Shown: positions 15,020 through 23,273, counted from the stretch's first letter. The stretch is DNA of 27,627 bases from an uncultured Muribaculaceae bacterium (GCA_934590135.1 CAKTOT010000021.1:1-27627), one strand, 5' to 3'. Numbers and translations: made by a program. Notes: generated by a model from the sequence alone, not told the origin.

Positions 15020-17431
15020 ATGAAATACTCCAAAATATTTGCTGCCGCTCTGGTGTCAATGGTATCTATGGGCACCCTGTTTGCCACTCCGGCCTCGGCA
15101 CAAAACACCAAGAAAATCAAAGTATACATCAATCCCGGACACGGCGGACACGATGCAGACGACCGAAACGTAGTCATCGCGCCCTACACTCAAGGTGACC
15201 CCGAAGGATACTGGGAATCAAATTCAAACCTCGACAAAGGCCTGTTCCTGCGCGATATGCTGCTCGAAAAAGGCTATGACGTTGAAATATCACGCGTCAC
15301 CAACACCTCGGACGACGACCTGGCTCTGTCCACCATTGTCAACCTGAGCAACAACAGCAACGCCGACATCTTCTTCTCGATACACTCCAACGCCACCGGT
15401 ACCGAAGCACGCCGCAACTTCCCGCTGATGCTATACCGCGGATATGACAACGAACCCGTGATTCCGAACTCGGACGTCATCGCCAAAATTCTCAACAAAT
15501 ACCTGCTACAGAACAAGGCTACCTACTGGACCAGCACCAACATCAACTGCCGCGGCGACTTCAGCTTCTATCCCACATGGCACGGCGCCGGACTGGGCGT
15601 ATTACGCGGCAATACACGCGTAAGTATGCTCTCCGAAGGATCGTTCCACGACTACATCCCCGAGACTTACCGCCTGATGAACAAGGACTTCTGCTGGATG
15701 GAAGCATGGCATTTCCGCAAAGCCATCGACGAGTACTTCAACCAGCCCGGCGTAGACTACGGCGTAGTGGCAGGCCGCCTCAACGACAACCGTACACCCC
15801 GCGATGGCAGCTACCTGAAATTCGGTGAAGACTGGTACGCCACAATCCAGGGCGCCAAGGTCGAACTCATCGACGCCTCCGGCAATGTCGTAGACACCTA
15901 CACTACCGAGACAAAACACTTCAACGGAATATACCTTTTCCGTAAAGTCACCCCGGGACACTATACCGTCAGAGCTACTTGCGACACCCATTACCCGGTA
16001 AGCACCGAAATCGACGTCGTAGCCGACGAAATCACCTACGCCAATATGCAGATGGGCAAAATTCGCAGCACCCCGCCCGAAGTAGTGGCATACTCACCCG
16101 TCTGGAAAGACGGCGACGAACCCGTACTGTGCAACAGCCCCGTCATCATAGACTTCAACTGGGATATGGACACCGAAAGCGTCGAAAAAGCATTCAGCAT
16201 CTCGCCAGCCGCTGCCGGAACATTCTCGTGGGAAGACACCAACCACCGTCTGGTATTTACCCCCTCGGAAGCTTATAGCACCAATACAACTTACACCGTC
16301 ACCCTATCCACCGAAGCCAAGCATCCGGACAATATGAATATGGAGAAACCTTTCACGTTCTCGTTCATGACCGCCAACTTCAATTACATGAAGATCCTCG
16401 GACAGTTCCCCAAACAGGACGAAAAGGTACACTATTCAAATGCAACCATCGAATTCCGCTTTGACCTGATGCCCAACATCGTACACATCCTCGATCAAAT
16501 CACCTGCACAGACAGCAAAGGCAATAGCGTCAGCTTCAACAAACGCAAAATGACCAACTCGAAGGCCGGTGCCGCCTACGGATTCTTCCGTATACCCTTC
16601 CTCAAGGCGCTCACCGTGGGCGAAACATACAGCCTGACCCTCGCACGCGAATTTGCCGACAAAAACGGAATCACACTACAAGAGCCCGTCAACGTGACAT
16701 TTACAGCCGTTGATGCCGCCGACCACGCTGCCGGACAAGGCATTATCGACAATATGGAGACACCCGCCGACTACAGCATGGCCGAAGTAGGCAGCCTCAA
16801 CATCGAAAGCCAAAGCGTAGCCGCAGCAGCCACACCGCTCATAGGAAAAGCAGTAGGATTTACATATAAATTTAAGGACACCGAAGGCGGCGAAATCCTG
16901 TGGGAACGTGCCGAAAGCGCTCCTCAAGTCATCAAAGCCGGCGAAAAAGTAGGCGTACACATCAATGGTGACCTCACCGCAAACAAAGTATACCTCGAAC
17001 TCACCTCCGGCGTCTCGACAACCTATACATACATCTGCGATATGGACTTCCTGGGATGGCGCTACTTCGAAATCCCCGTAACGGTAGAAGCCGATGCACA
17101 GCTCACAGGCATCAAACTCGTGCAAAATCCCTCGCAAATGAGCGCCGCCGGCACCTTCGCCGTAGACGACATCAACTACCTGGGTAGCGGCGCCGTCGAA
17201 GACATCGAATGCGCCTCGCTGACCGTGCACCCCAATCCCGCATCCGAGTACCTCGTAGCCAATGCCGACTACCTCATCACCGGAATACGTCTGGTCAATG
17301 CCTCCGGCATCACCGTCGCCCAAACACAAGGAAACGTACTCAATGTCAGCGAAATCGCCGATGGAGCATACTTCGCCATCATCAGCAGCGGAACAGGCCA
17401 AACCACGCGCAAGGTCATGATAAAGCACTGA
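15020..17431 (+). CDS. Secreted N-acetylmuramoyl-L-alanine amidase with T9SS sorting domain, copy 1
   Basis: 803 residues. The signal peptide ends at ASA (residue 27). The Amidase_3 domain (about 32-240) keeps all zinc ligands and the catalytic acid: H41 in NPGHGG, E66 in GYWESNSN, H122 in FSIHSNA, and E206 in LSEGSFHD. This family cuts the amide between MurNAc and L-Ala in peptidoglycan. The rest is modular: a carboxypeptidase-regulatory-like beta domain (about 246-346), two SbsA-type Ig-like domains (about 350-452 and 455-563), a beta-sandwich (about 570-722), and a type A T9SS sorting domain (about 730-803) starting with TVHPNP at 735-740 and ending in KVMIKH. It is much larger than housekeeping AmiC-type amidases, and T9SS export would place it on the surface or outside the cell. 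Confidence 0.92.
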   Translation: MKYSKIFAAALVSMVSMGTLFATPASAQNTKKIKVYINPGHGGHDADDRNVVIAPYTQGDPEGYWESNSNLDKGLFLRDMLLEKGYDVEISRVTNTSDDDLALSTIVNLSNNSNADIFFSIHSNATGTEARRNFPLMLYRGYDNEPVIPNSDVIAKILNKYLLQNKATYWTSTNINCRGDFSFYPTWHGAGLGVLRGNTRVSMLSEGSFHDYIPETYRLMNKDFCWMEAWHFRKAIDEYFNQPGVDYGVVAGRLNDNRTPRDGSYLKFGEDWYATIQGAKVELIDASGNVVDTYTTETKHFNGIYLFRKVTPGHYTVRATCDTHYPVSTEIDVVADEITYANMQMGKIRSTPPEVVAYSPVWKDGDEPVLCNSPVIIDFNWDMDTESVEKAFSISPAAAGTFSWEDTNHRLVFTPSEAYSTNTTYTVTLSTEAKHPDNMNMEKPFTFSFMTANFNYMKILGQFPKQDEKVHYSNATIEFRFDLMPNIVHILDQITCTDSKGNSVSFNKRKMTNSKAGAAYGFFRIPFLKALTVGETYSLTLAREFADKNGITLQEPVNVTFTAVDAADHAAGQGIIDNMETPADYSMAEVGSLNIESQSVAAAATPLIGKAVGFTYKFKDTEGGEILWERAESAPQVIKAGEKVGVHINGDLTANKVYLELTSGVSTTYTYICDMDFLGWRYFEIPVTVEADAQLTGIKLVQNPSQMSAAGTFAVDDINYLGSGAVEDIECASLTVHPNPASEYLVANADYLITGIRLVNASGITVAQTQGNVLNVSEIADGAYFAIISSGTGQTTRKVMIKH

Positions 17432-17449
17432 TACATACTCCAAACACCA

Positions 17450-17505
17450 TATAGCGCCTAAGGACTTTAAGGACGTCTGCGTCCCTAAAGTCCTTAGGAA
17501 CTATA
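17450..17505. repeat. Long hairpin inside the cluster, between the two units
   Basis: Arms 17457-17475 and 17480-17498 pair over 19 positions with one A-C mismatch and a 4-nt loop. Outside a 2-nt internal loop, TATAG (17450-17454) pairs with CTATA (17501-17505). No T tract follows, so it is not a standard intrinsic terminator. It lies 19 bp after the stop of amidase 1. It could stabilise the upstream message, attenuate unit 2, or be a dispersed genomic repeat; each arm contains the short direct repeat AAGGAC. Confidence 0.75.
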
Positions 17506-17563
17506 AAGGGAAACCGATACTCAAGACAACACACACATTCACACACTTCCAAAAACTTCATTG

Positions 17564-18403
17564 ATGAAGAGACACATTCTACTCGCCGCAGCATTACTTG
17601 GCATCGCCGTCTCGGCTGCCGCCATCACCGTCTCGGCACCTCAAAAAATCGAGACCCCCGAAGGGTCGCATCACCCCGTCCTCAGCCCTGACGGAAGGAC
17701 ACTGCTATTTAGCACACAAGACCATACAGGGCTAAAATCTATGGACCTGACCACCGGTAATATCGCCACTATTGACACCGATGCCGCCGCCGGCTTCGCC
17801 CCGATATTCAATGCCGACGGCTCCAAAGTGTTTTATCGCACCGCAACAGTCGTTGACGGACTATTGTGCCACGACGTACGCTGCTGCGACCTGACCGAAG
17901 ACGCCGCACCCGTCAAGCTGCAATCATACAGCCGCAAAGCGCCGTCCAACCTCAACGCCGTCAGCGCCAAGGACAACTACGCCTTTGCAGACTACCGCGA
18001 CATCATACTATGCCACAACGGCGTCACCGCCAAAATCAGCCCCTTAGCCGATGCACACTCCTACCTGTGGGCTTCGCTCTCGCCCGACGGCACCCGTCTG
18101 CTGTTCTGCGAACCTTTCGAAGGCATATTCATAGCCAATGCCGACGGCTCTCAGCCGCAACGTATAGCCCCGAAAGGCGACTTCCCCGCATGGCTGTCCG
18201 ACAATATGATAGCCTACGTAGTCACTCATGACGACGGATACGTAGTACTCGACAGCAAAATATGCGTATTCGACATTGCATCCGCCCAAACCGTTGACAT
18301 CACCGATGCCGAAACCCTCGTGGGCGAAGCCGCTGCCGCAGCCGGGAAAATCGTATACGCCGACCTCAAAGGCAATATGTACCTTATCCACATCAGCGAA
18401 TGA
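17564..18403 (+). CDS. Exported PD40 (WD40-like) beta-propeller protein, copy 2
   Basis: 279 residues from the ATG at 17564; a TTG directly before it is not needed. The signal peptide MKRHILLAAALLGIAVSAAA ends near residue 20. PD40 blades are clearer than in copy 1: HHPVLSPDGRTLLFST at about 36-51, FAPIFNADGSKVFYRT at about 82-97, and YLWASLSPDGTRLLFCE at about 167-183, with further degenerate blades to the end. It is about 37 residues longer than copy 1, mostly in the middle (roughly one blade). No enzyme motif or T9SS tail is seen. Its stop overlaps an in-frame ATG of amidase 2 (18400), although that protein more likely starts at 18439. The role is presumably the same as copy 1. Confidence 0.85.
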   Translation: MKRHILLAAALLGIAVSAAAITVSAPQKIETPEGSHHPVLSPDGRTLLFSTQDHTGLKSMDLTTGNIATIDTDAAAGFAPIFNADGSKVFYRTATVVDGLLCHDVRCCDLTEDAAPVKLQSYSRKAPSNLNAVSAKDNYAFADYRDIILCHNGVTAKISPLADAHSYLWASLSPDGTRLLFCEPFEGIFIANADGSQPQRIAPKGDFPAWLSDNMIAYVVTHDDGYVVLDSKICVFDIASAQTVDITDAETLVGEAAAAAGKIVYADLKGNMYLIHISE

Positions 18404-18438
18404 CAACCATACGCACACCACGAACAATGACTACACAA

Positions 18439-20859
18439 ATGAAACGCATTATATTATTGCTCTTAGGAGCGCTCGTTGTCGCCTCCGGAGCATACGCCAA
18501 ACGCATGTCCGACCTAAAGATCTACATCAACCCCGGACATGGTGGATATACCTCGGACGACCGCCCCATAAGAATTTACCCCTTCGAGCAAAACGACACA
18601 CTCGGATACTGGGAATCCAAGTCGAACCTCTACAAGGGACTGCACATGTACCATATCCTTGACTCGCTGGGCGCCACACCATACCTGTCTCGTATCAAGA
18701 ATACCCAAGCCGACGACCGAAGCCTCAGCGGTATAGCCGCCGAAGCCAACGCACTGGGCGTCGACCTGTTCTTCTCAATACACTCCAACGCCGGCGAGAA
18801 CGTCAACTACCCGCTGATGCTCTATCGCGAAAACACCATAGGCACACCGCGATACCCCGAAAACATCACGCTGAGCAAAATCGTATGGAAAAACCTCCAC
18901 AGCCGCAAACTGGCCATCTGGACACGCGACACCGAATACATAGCCGGTGACCTCACCTTCTACCAGCACATGTGGCAAGGCGGTCTGGGCGTTCTCCGCA
19001 CCCTCTACACCGTAGGCCTGCTTTCCGAAGGCTCGATGCACGAGCACCGTCCCGAAGCTCACCGACTGATGAACGATGACTACAACTGGATAGAAGCTTG
19101 GCTCTTCGTCAAATCCATCATGGAATACTATGATACGGAAGACAAATTCGTCACAGGCAACATCGCCGGCATCATCTACGACGACCACAACCTGCGCGAA
19201 AACCTCTACCCCTCCAACTTCACCATGTACGGACGCGACAACAACGCCCCGGTCAACGGCGCATACGTACAACTCATTGACGCCTCCGGCAACACAATCC
19301 AGACCCGCACCACCGATGATATGTACAACGGCGTATACGCCTTCCGCAATGTCACACCAGGCACATACACCGTTCGCGTCAGCCGTGACGACTACTACAC
19401 CGAGGACAAGACTGTCACCGTCGTCGCCAATGACATCACCTACCAAGACTTCCCGATGATGCTCAAGCGCGAATTCCCCCTCGCAGTCACCAAATACTCC
19501 CCGGCACCTGCCGAAGGCGAACTCGTCTCCTGCTCTTCGTCCATAGACTTCGAATTCAACACCGATGTAGACCAAGAATCCTTCGAGAAAGCCTTCAGCA
19601 TCACCCCCGCCGTCAAAGGATACTTCGTGTTCAGCGAAAGCTACCACAAAGCATCCTTCGTGCCCGAACTGTCACTCGAACGCAACACCACATACACAGT
19701 CAACGTAGACGCCTCGGCCAAGACCGCCGACACCCGATACAGCCACCCACAGATGGAAAAGCCACTGACATTCACCTTCTCCACCAAAAACCGCGACAGG
19801 CTCGAAGTTATCGACCAATTCCCGGCAGACGGCGGCACGGTACACTATGCTACGCCTACATTCGAATTCCGTTTTGACAACACCATCAACACCAACGGAA
19901 TATATGATGTAATCACCATCACCGACAGCAAAGGCAACATAGTGGATATCAACAAACGCACATCCAAGTTCAACCGTCTCACCAACGGATACGGCAACGC
20001 AATATTCGCCGTCATCGGCGACCTCGTTCCCGGCGAAAAATACCACGTCAAACTCTCGGGCGCACTACGCGACACCGAAGCACTGCCCCTGGGCACAGAC
20101 ATCGAGTACGACTTCACAGCCATAGACGCCACCGCCGAAGTCGAGCAGACCACCGTCGAAGACTTCGAAACGGCCATCAACTTCGCCGCAGACCCCGAAC
20201 AAGTGACCGGAACAGCCGCCAACCCCACAGCGACACGCTCCACCGCCGCCAAACTCTTCGGCAAAGCCTCCGGACGCTTCGTCTACAAATTTGCCGACAG
20301 CCACGGCGGCTCAATTGTCTGGAAATACACCGGCGAGCCCCATCCCTACAACACCAACGACATCCTGGGTATGTACATCAACGGCGACTTCAACAACCAC
20401 GAACTTTACGTAGGCGTCGCCTCCGGTACAAACATCAAGTACAAGAAAGTCTGCGACCTCGACTTTATCGGATGGCAATACCGCGAAGTCACCCTCGACA
20501 ACCTCGAAAAAGACTTCTGCCCCTTCCTGCTCAGCGAGATTAAGGTCGTACAACAAAAGAGCCCCATCACCCAAAACGGCGCCTTCAACCTTGACAACAT
20601 CACCTTCCGCCAAGGCTCCGGCAGCGTAAATGACATCACAGCCGATGCCGAAACATCCTTTGCAGTACGCATCGACGGCCGCCGCGTACTCGTAGCCGAT
20701 GCTCAAGCCTCGACCACCGTAGACATCCACGCCATCGACGGCACATTGGTAGCATCAAAAGCCACCGATGCCTACGGCGCCGCCACCATCGAAGTACCCG
20801 CCGCCGGCATCTACATCGTCCGCGTCGGAGCCGCCGCCACCAAAGTCTCCATCCGCTAA
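18439..20859 (+). CDS. Secreted N-acetylmuramoyl-L-alanine amidase with T9SS-like tail, copy 2
   Basis: 806 residues from the ATG at 18439, which begins a clean signal peptide (MKRIILLLLGALVVASGAYA). An upstream ATG at 18400 overlaps the PD40 stop as ATGA and would add 13 polar residues. The Amidase_3 domain (about 25-232) keeps H34 in NPGHGG, E59 in GYWESKSN, H115 in FSIHSNA and E197 in LSEGSMHE, so zinc binding and catalysis should be intact. Domain order follows copy 1: regulatory-like beta domain (about 240-343), two Ig-like domains (about 350-450 and 453-562), beta-sandwich (about 570-725), and a C-terminal sorting-like domain (about 730-806). This last keeps the GIYIVRV strand and the KVSIR end but lacks the PNP motif near its start. 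A strong hairpin follows at 20948. Confidence 0.9.
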   Translation: MKRIILLLLGALVVASGAYAKRMSDLKIYINPGHGGYTSDDRPIRIYPFEQNDTLGYWESKSNLYKGLHMYHILDSLGATPYLSRIKNTQADDRSLSGIAAEANALGVDLFFSIHSNAGENVNYPLMLYRENTIGTPRYPENITLSKIVWKNLHSRKLAIWTRDTEYIAGDLTFYQHMWQGGLGVLRTLYTVGLLSEGSMHEHRPEAHRLMNDDYNWIEAWLFVKSIMEYYDTEDKFVTGNIAGIIYDDHNLRENLYPSNFTMYGRDNNAPVNGAYVQLIDASGNTIQTRTTDDMYNGVYAFRNVTPGTYTVRVSRDDYYTEDKTVTVVANDITYQDFPMMLKREFPLAVTKYSPAPAEGELVSCSSSIDFEFNTDVDQESFEKAFSITPAVKGYFVFSESYHKASFVPELSLERNTTYTVNVDASAKTADTRYSHPQMEKPLTFTFSTKNRDRLEVIDQFPADGGTVHYATPTFEFRFDNTINTNGIYDVITITDSKGNIVDINKRTSKFNRLTNGYGNAIFAVIGDLVPGEKYHVKLSGALRDTEALPLGTDIEYDFTAIDATAEVEQTTVEDFETAINFAADPEQVTGTAANPTATRSTAAKLFGKASGRFVYKFADSHGGSIVWKYTGEPHPYNTNDILGMYINGDFNNHELYVGVASGTNIKYKKVCDLDFIGWQYREVTLDNLEKDFCPFLLSEIKVVQQKSPITQNGAFNLDNITFRQGSGSVNDITADAETSFAVRIDGRRVLVADAQASTTVDIHAIDGTLVASKATDAYGAATIEVPAAGIYIVRVGAAATKVSIR

Positions 20860-20947
20860 GACCGAAGCCAATACCCGCCGGCCGTTGTTTCGGTCATCTC
20901 TCCCACACTGACAGCACCTCCCCTGCCACACGAGGCAGTCCATCCCC

Positions 20948-20983
20948 TACGCGGTGCTGTGCCAATCGGCACAGCACCGCGTA
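20948..20983 (+). terminator. Perfect 16-bp GC-rich hairpin ending the cluster
   Basis: Arms TACGCGGTGCTGTGCC (20948-20963) and its exact reverse complement (20968-20983) flank the 4-nt loop AATC. It lies 89 bp past amidase 2 and before the promoter of the kinase gene. Only CTCTATT follows, so termination strength rests on the stem. Confidence 0.65.
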
Positions 20984-21043
20984 CTCTATTGGCACTTCAG
21001 CATATTTTCGGGTGGGGAAAGCGGAAGTGTGGCGGATAATGCT

Positions 21044-21051
21044 TAACTTTG
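21044..21051 (+). promoter_or_regulatory. -7 element for the BadF-type kinase gene
   Basis: TAACTTTG is an exact TAnnTTTG match. No TTTG is visible at the right -33 spacing. The leader would be about 60 nt to the GTG at 21118. The box overlaps an in-frame TTG at 21049, arguing against that codon as the start. Confidence 0.55.
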
Positions 21052-21117
21052 CAAGACGACCAAGGGTCCTCGACCCGGGATACCACAAAATACCGAGCAT
21101 ACACAATCCGAATTATC

Positions 21118-21957
21118 GTGAAAATTATAGCCGAAAGCAGCAGTACACGCACCGAATGGGCACTTGTAGATGGAGCCAAAGTGGTGGAACACGCATTCAC
21201 CACCGGTATCAACCCATACTTCCAAACACGTCGCGAAATTTCGCACTCCATACGATTGGAATTACCCGACGTATTCTTCCGCCGGCGTTGGGAGCACGTC
21301 TATTTCTATGGCGCCGGATGCGCCAATTACGAGAAAAACAAGGTGATGGAATCGTCCTTGGTGGCACAATTCAAGACGCCGGTGACGATACACAGCGACC
21401 TCTTGGGCGCCGCTCGCGGTCTGCTGGTGCGCAAACCGGGCTTGGCATGCATCCTCGGAACGGGATCCAATACCTGCATGTATGACGGTCACGAAATCAC
21501 CAAGAACGTCCGCCCACTGGGCTTCATCCTCGGCGACGAAGGTAGCAATTCGTATATGGGCAAGTTGTTCATCGCCGATATGCTCAAGGAACTGGCGCCA
21601 CCGGAGTTGTGCGCCGCTTTCTACGAAAAGTATCAGACCACGGCCAATGTCCTGCTGGACCAAGTGTACACCAACACGTTGCCCAACCGCACATTGGCTC
21701 AGTACGCATTCTTCCTCCACGAGCACCTCGATCATAAGTATGTATACGACCTTGTATACAGATCTCTTATGAAATTCTTTGAGCGCAATATATCTCAGTA
21801 CGATTATCGCAACCACCCGTTAAGCCTTGTCGGCTCAACATGTGTGCTCTACGAAGATATTCTGCGCAAAGTGGCCTCCGATTTCGGCGCAACCATAGAA
21901 AAGGTGGCACGATATTCTATGCCCGGATTGGTGCAGTACCATTCGACAGAAGAATAA
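21118..21957 (+). CDS. BadF/BadG/BcrA/BcrD-type sugar kinase (GlcNAc kinase-like)
   Basis: 279 residues from the GTG at 21118. This start begins directly with the first ATP-binding strand KIIAESSSTRTEWALV, as expected in the family, and lies downstream of the promoter. The actin-like ATPase fold shows phosphate-1 (ESSSTRTEW, normally DSGSTKTDW), TTGINPYFQ, phosphate-2 at ACILGTGSNTC, and FILGDEGSNSYMGK. Bacteroidetes proteins of this type are commonly annotated as N-acetylglucosamine kinase; a related branch phosphorylates N-acetylmuramate. The exact sugar is not readable here. Its place right after a secreted glycosidase/amidase cluster fits amino-sugar salvage, but it has its own promoter and a strong hairpin separates the two, so the link is suggestive only. 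Confidence 0.85.
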   Translation: MKIIAESSSTRTEWALVDGAKVVEHAFTTGINPYFQTRREISHSIRLELPDVFFRRRWEHVYFYGAGCANYEKNKVMESSLVAQFKTPVTIHSDLLGAARGLLVRKPGLACILGTGSNTCMYDGHEITKNVRPLGFILGDEGSNSYMGKLFIADMLKELAPPELCAAFYEKYQTTANVLLDQVYTNTLPNRTLAQYAFFLHEHLDHKYVYDLVYRSLMKFFERNISQYDYRNHPLSLVGSTCVLYEDILRKVASDFGATIEKVARYSMPGLVQYHSTEE

Positions 21958-22038
21958 GCAACTTATAATGCTCCCTACATCTTCCAGGAAACAACATCCG
22001 ACACACTTTTCCCTTTCACCAAAAACAAGACCGGAAAT

Positions 22039-22359
22039 ATGAACAAAGCCATACTTATGGGATATGTGGGCGCTGACCCCAAGATACGCTACGTGGAGAC
22101 GCGCCCCGTGGCATCTTTCACCTTGGCCACTACCGAACGCGGCCGCCGTATGCCCGACGGCTCGCAACTGCCAGACAGGACCGAGTGGCACAATATCGTG
22201 ATGTGGGATGCCAATGCCGACTTTGCCGAGAAATACATCCGCAAAGGATCACGCTTGCTCGTCGAAGGCAAGATACGTACTCGCTTCTGGGAAGACCGCA
22301 ACACCATCAAGCATACCATCACAGAGATATACGTCGACAGCTTCGACCTGCTCAAATGA
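22039..22359 (+). CDS. ssb: Short single-stranded DNA-binding protein
   Basis: 106 residues forming one OB fold: MNKAILMGYVGADPKIRYVE, VASFTLATTERG, RTEWHNIVMWDANADFAEKYI, KGSRLLVEGKIRTRFWED, and the closing ITEIYVDSFDLL. It stops right after the fold, so it lacks the disordered linker and acidic C-terminal tip (DDxPF) through which standard SSB recruits other proteins. Bacteroidetes genomes often encode such short paralogues besides the full-length SSB, so this is probably an accessory copy. It lies 81 bp after the kinase gene, and its stop overlaps the next start as ATGA. Confidence 0.9.
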   Translation: MNKAILMGYVGADPKIRYVETRPVASFTLATTERGRRMPDGSQLPDRTEWHNIVMWDANADFAEKYIRKGSRLLVEGKIRTRFWEDRNTIKHTITEIYVDSFDLLK

Positions 22360-23273
22360 ACGAACCGGCTACCGACAGCATAGCCGAAATCCTGCGAACG
22401 CGCACTTCGGTGCTTGACGGGGCTACAGCGACCATGCTTACCGAGGCCTCCGCTGCGGCACACCTGCCGATGGCCGACCTTCTATGCCTTATACGCCCCG
22501 AGACGGTGACGACATTGCACAGTGCCTACCTTGACGCCGGAGCCGACATCATAAGCACTAATACTTTCAACGCCAACGCGCTGATACTCGAAAAGCACTA
22601 TCACACGAAGCATCCCTATCGCACTGCCGAAGACATCAACTGCGCTGCCGTCGCATCGGCACGCCAATGCGCCCAACGGGCCACCGCACGCGACGGACGA
22701 CGCCGATACATCGCCGGAGTAGTAGCACCGATATGTCCCAAACCGGGCGATAGCGCCGAAGAATGGTCGGATGCCTGCCAAGCGCAAATGGCCGTTTTGG
22801 CCGAGAGTGGCGTTGACTTCCTGCTCGCCGAAAGTTGCTATGACATCACAGGTACGCGCATCGCGGCACGTGCGGCGGCACACATCGCGACACATTATAA
22901 TATAAACACCATTTTCAGCGCAACCGTCGATGATAACGGCACCTTGCCTACAGGCGGCATCCTCAACGACCTCTTGAATGCCCTGGCCGTAGCTTCGCCC
23001 TTAGCCGTAGGCCTCAACTGCTGCAACGGCCCGCAAAGCTTTGTCCGATTACTGCGAAATCTCAAAGCAATATCACCCTACCCCGCCATAGCCTATCCCG
23101 GTGCCGGACTGCCCGACGCAGTCGGCCGGTACACGGCCACGCCACAAGACTTCGGGCAAATGTCACGTACAATCATCGCCGAAGACCTAGCACGCATCAT
23201 CGGCGGATGCTGCGGCACAACCCCAGCATACATTGCCGCCATAGCACAAGCCGTACATGGCAGCGACAAATGA
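22356..23273 (+). CDS. Stand-alone homocysteine S-methyltransferase domain protein
   Basis: 305 residues from the ATG at 22356, which overlaps the ssb stop (ATGA); the open frame upstream runs across ssb and has no family features. The protein is a single Pfam-type S-methyltransferase TIM barrel, like the N-terminal domain of MetH or the whole of MmuM. Motifs are DGATATMLTE (commonly DGAMGT), ISTNTFNAN, AESCYD, and the zinc ligands: Cys in GLNCCNGP (C222/C223) and the pair C285-C286 in GGCCGTTP. It should bind homocysteine thiolate on zinc and methylate it to methionine, with S-methylmethionine, SAM or another donor. There is no folate, cobalamin or activation domain. The changed first motif leaves some doubt about the substrate. 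Confidence 0.87.
   Translation: MNEPATDSIAEILRTRTSVLDGATATMLTEASAAAHLPMADLLCLIRPETVTTLHSAYLDAGADIISTNTFNANALILEKHYHTKHPYRTAEDINCAAVASARQCAQRATARDGRRRYIAGVVAPICPKPGDSAEEWSDACQAQMAVLAESGVDFLLAESCYDITGTRIAARAAAHIATHYNINTIFSATVDDNGTLPTGGILNDLLNALAVASPLAVGLNCCNGPQSFVRLLRNLKAISPYPAIAYPGAGLPDAVGRYTATPQDFGQMSRTIIAEDLARIIGGCCGTTPAYIAAIAQAVHGSDK

Larger units (their letters stand above)
14250..20859 (+). repeat. Diverged tandem duplication of a PD40-amidase gene pair
   Basis: Unit 1 is 14250-17431 and unit 2 is 17564-20859. Each has a PD40 propeller gene followed within 35-41 bp by a multi-domain T9SS amidase. The propellers share HPVLS/YPVLS-x-DG, SLSPDGT and a DDG-containing strand at the same relative positions. 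The amidases share the same domain order from signal peptide to sorting domain. Divergence at protein level is large, so the duplication is old or the second copy came from a relative. Confidence 0.8.

Noticed and set aside
18775..19647. 290-codon antisense frame within amidase 2
   Set aside because: It has shadow composition (Val/Gly/Phe-rich), no start context and no motifs, and the sense frame is fully explained.
21049..21117. TTG start for the BadF-type kinase
   Set aside because: The codon lies inside the -7 box TAACTTTG and would add 23 polar residues before the first strand of the ATPase fold; the GTG at 21118 fits better.
22185..22355. Upstream extension of the homocysteine methyltransferase frame across ssb
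   Set aside because: The extra 57 codons lie within ssb and have no family similarity; the ATG at 22356 forms a clean ATGA junction.
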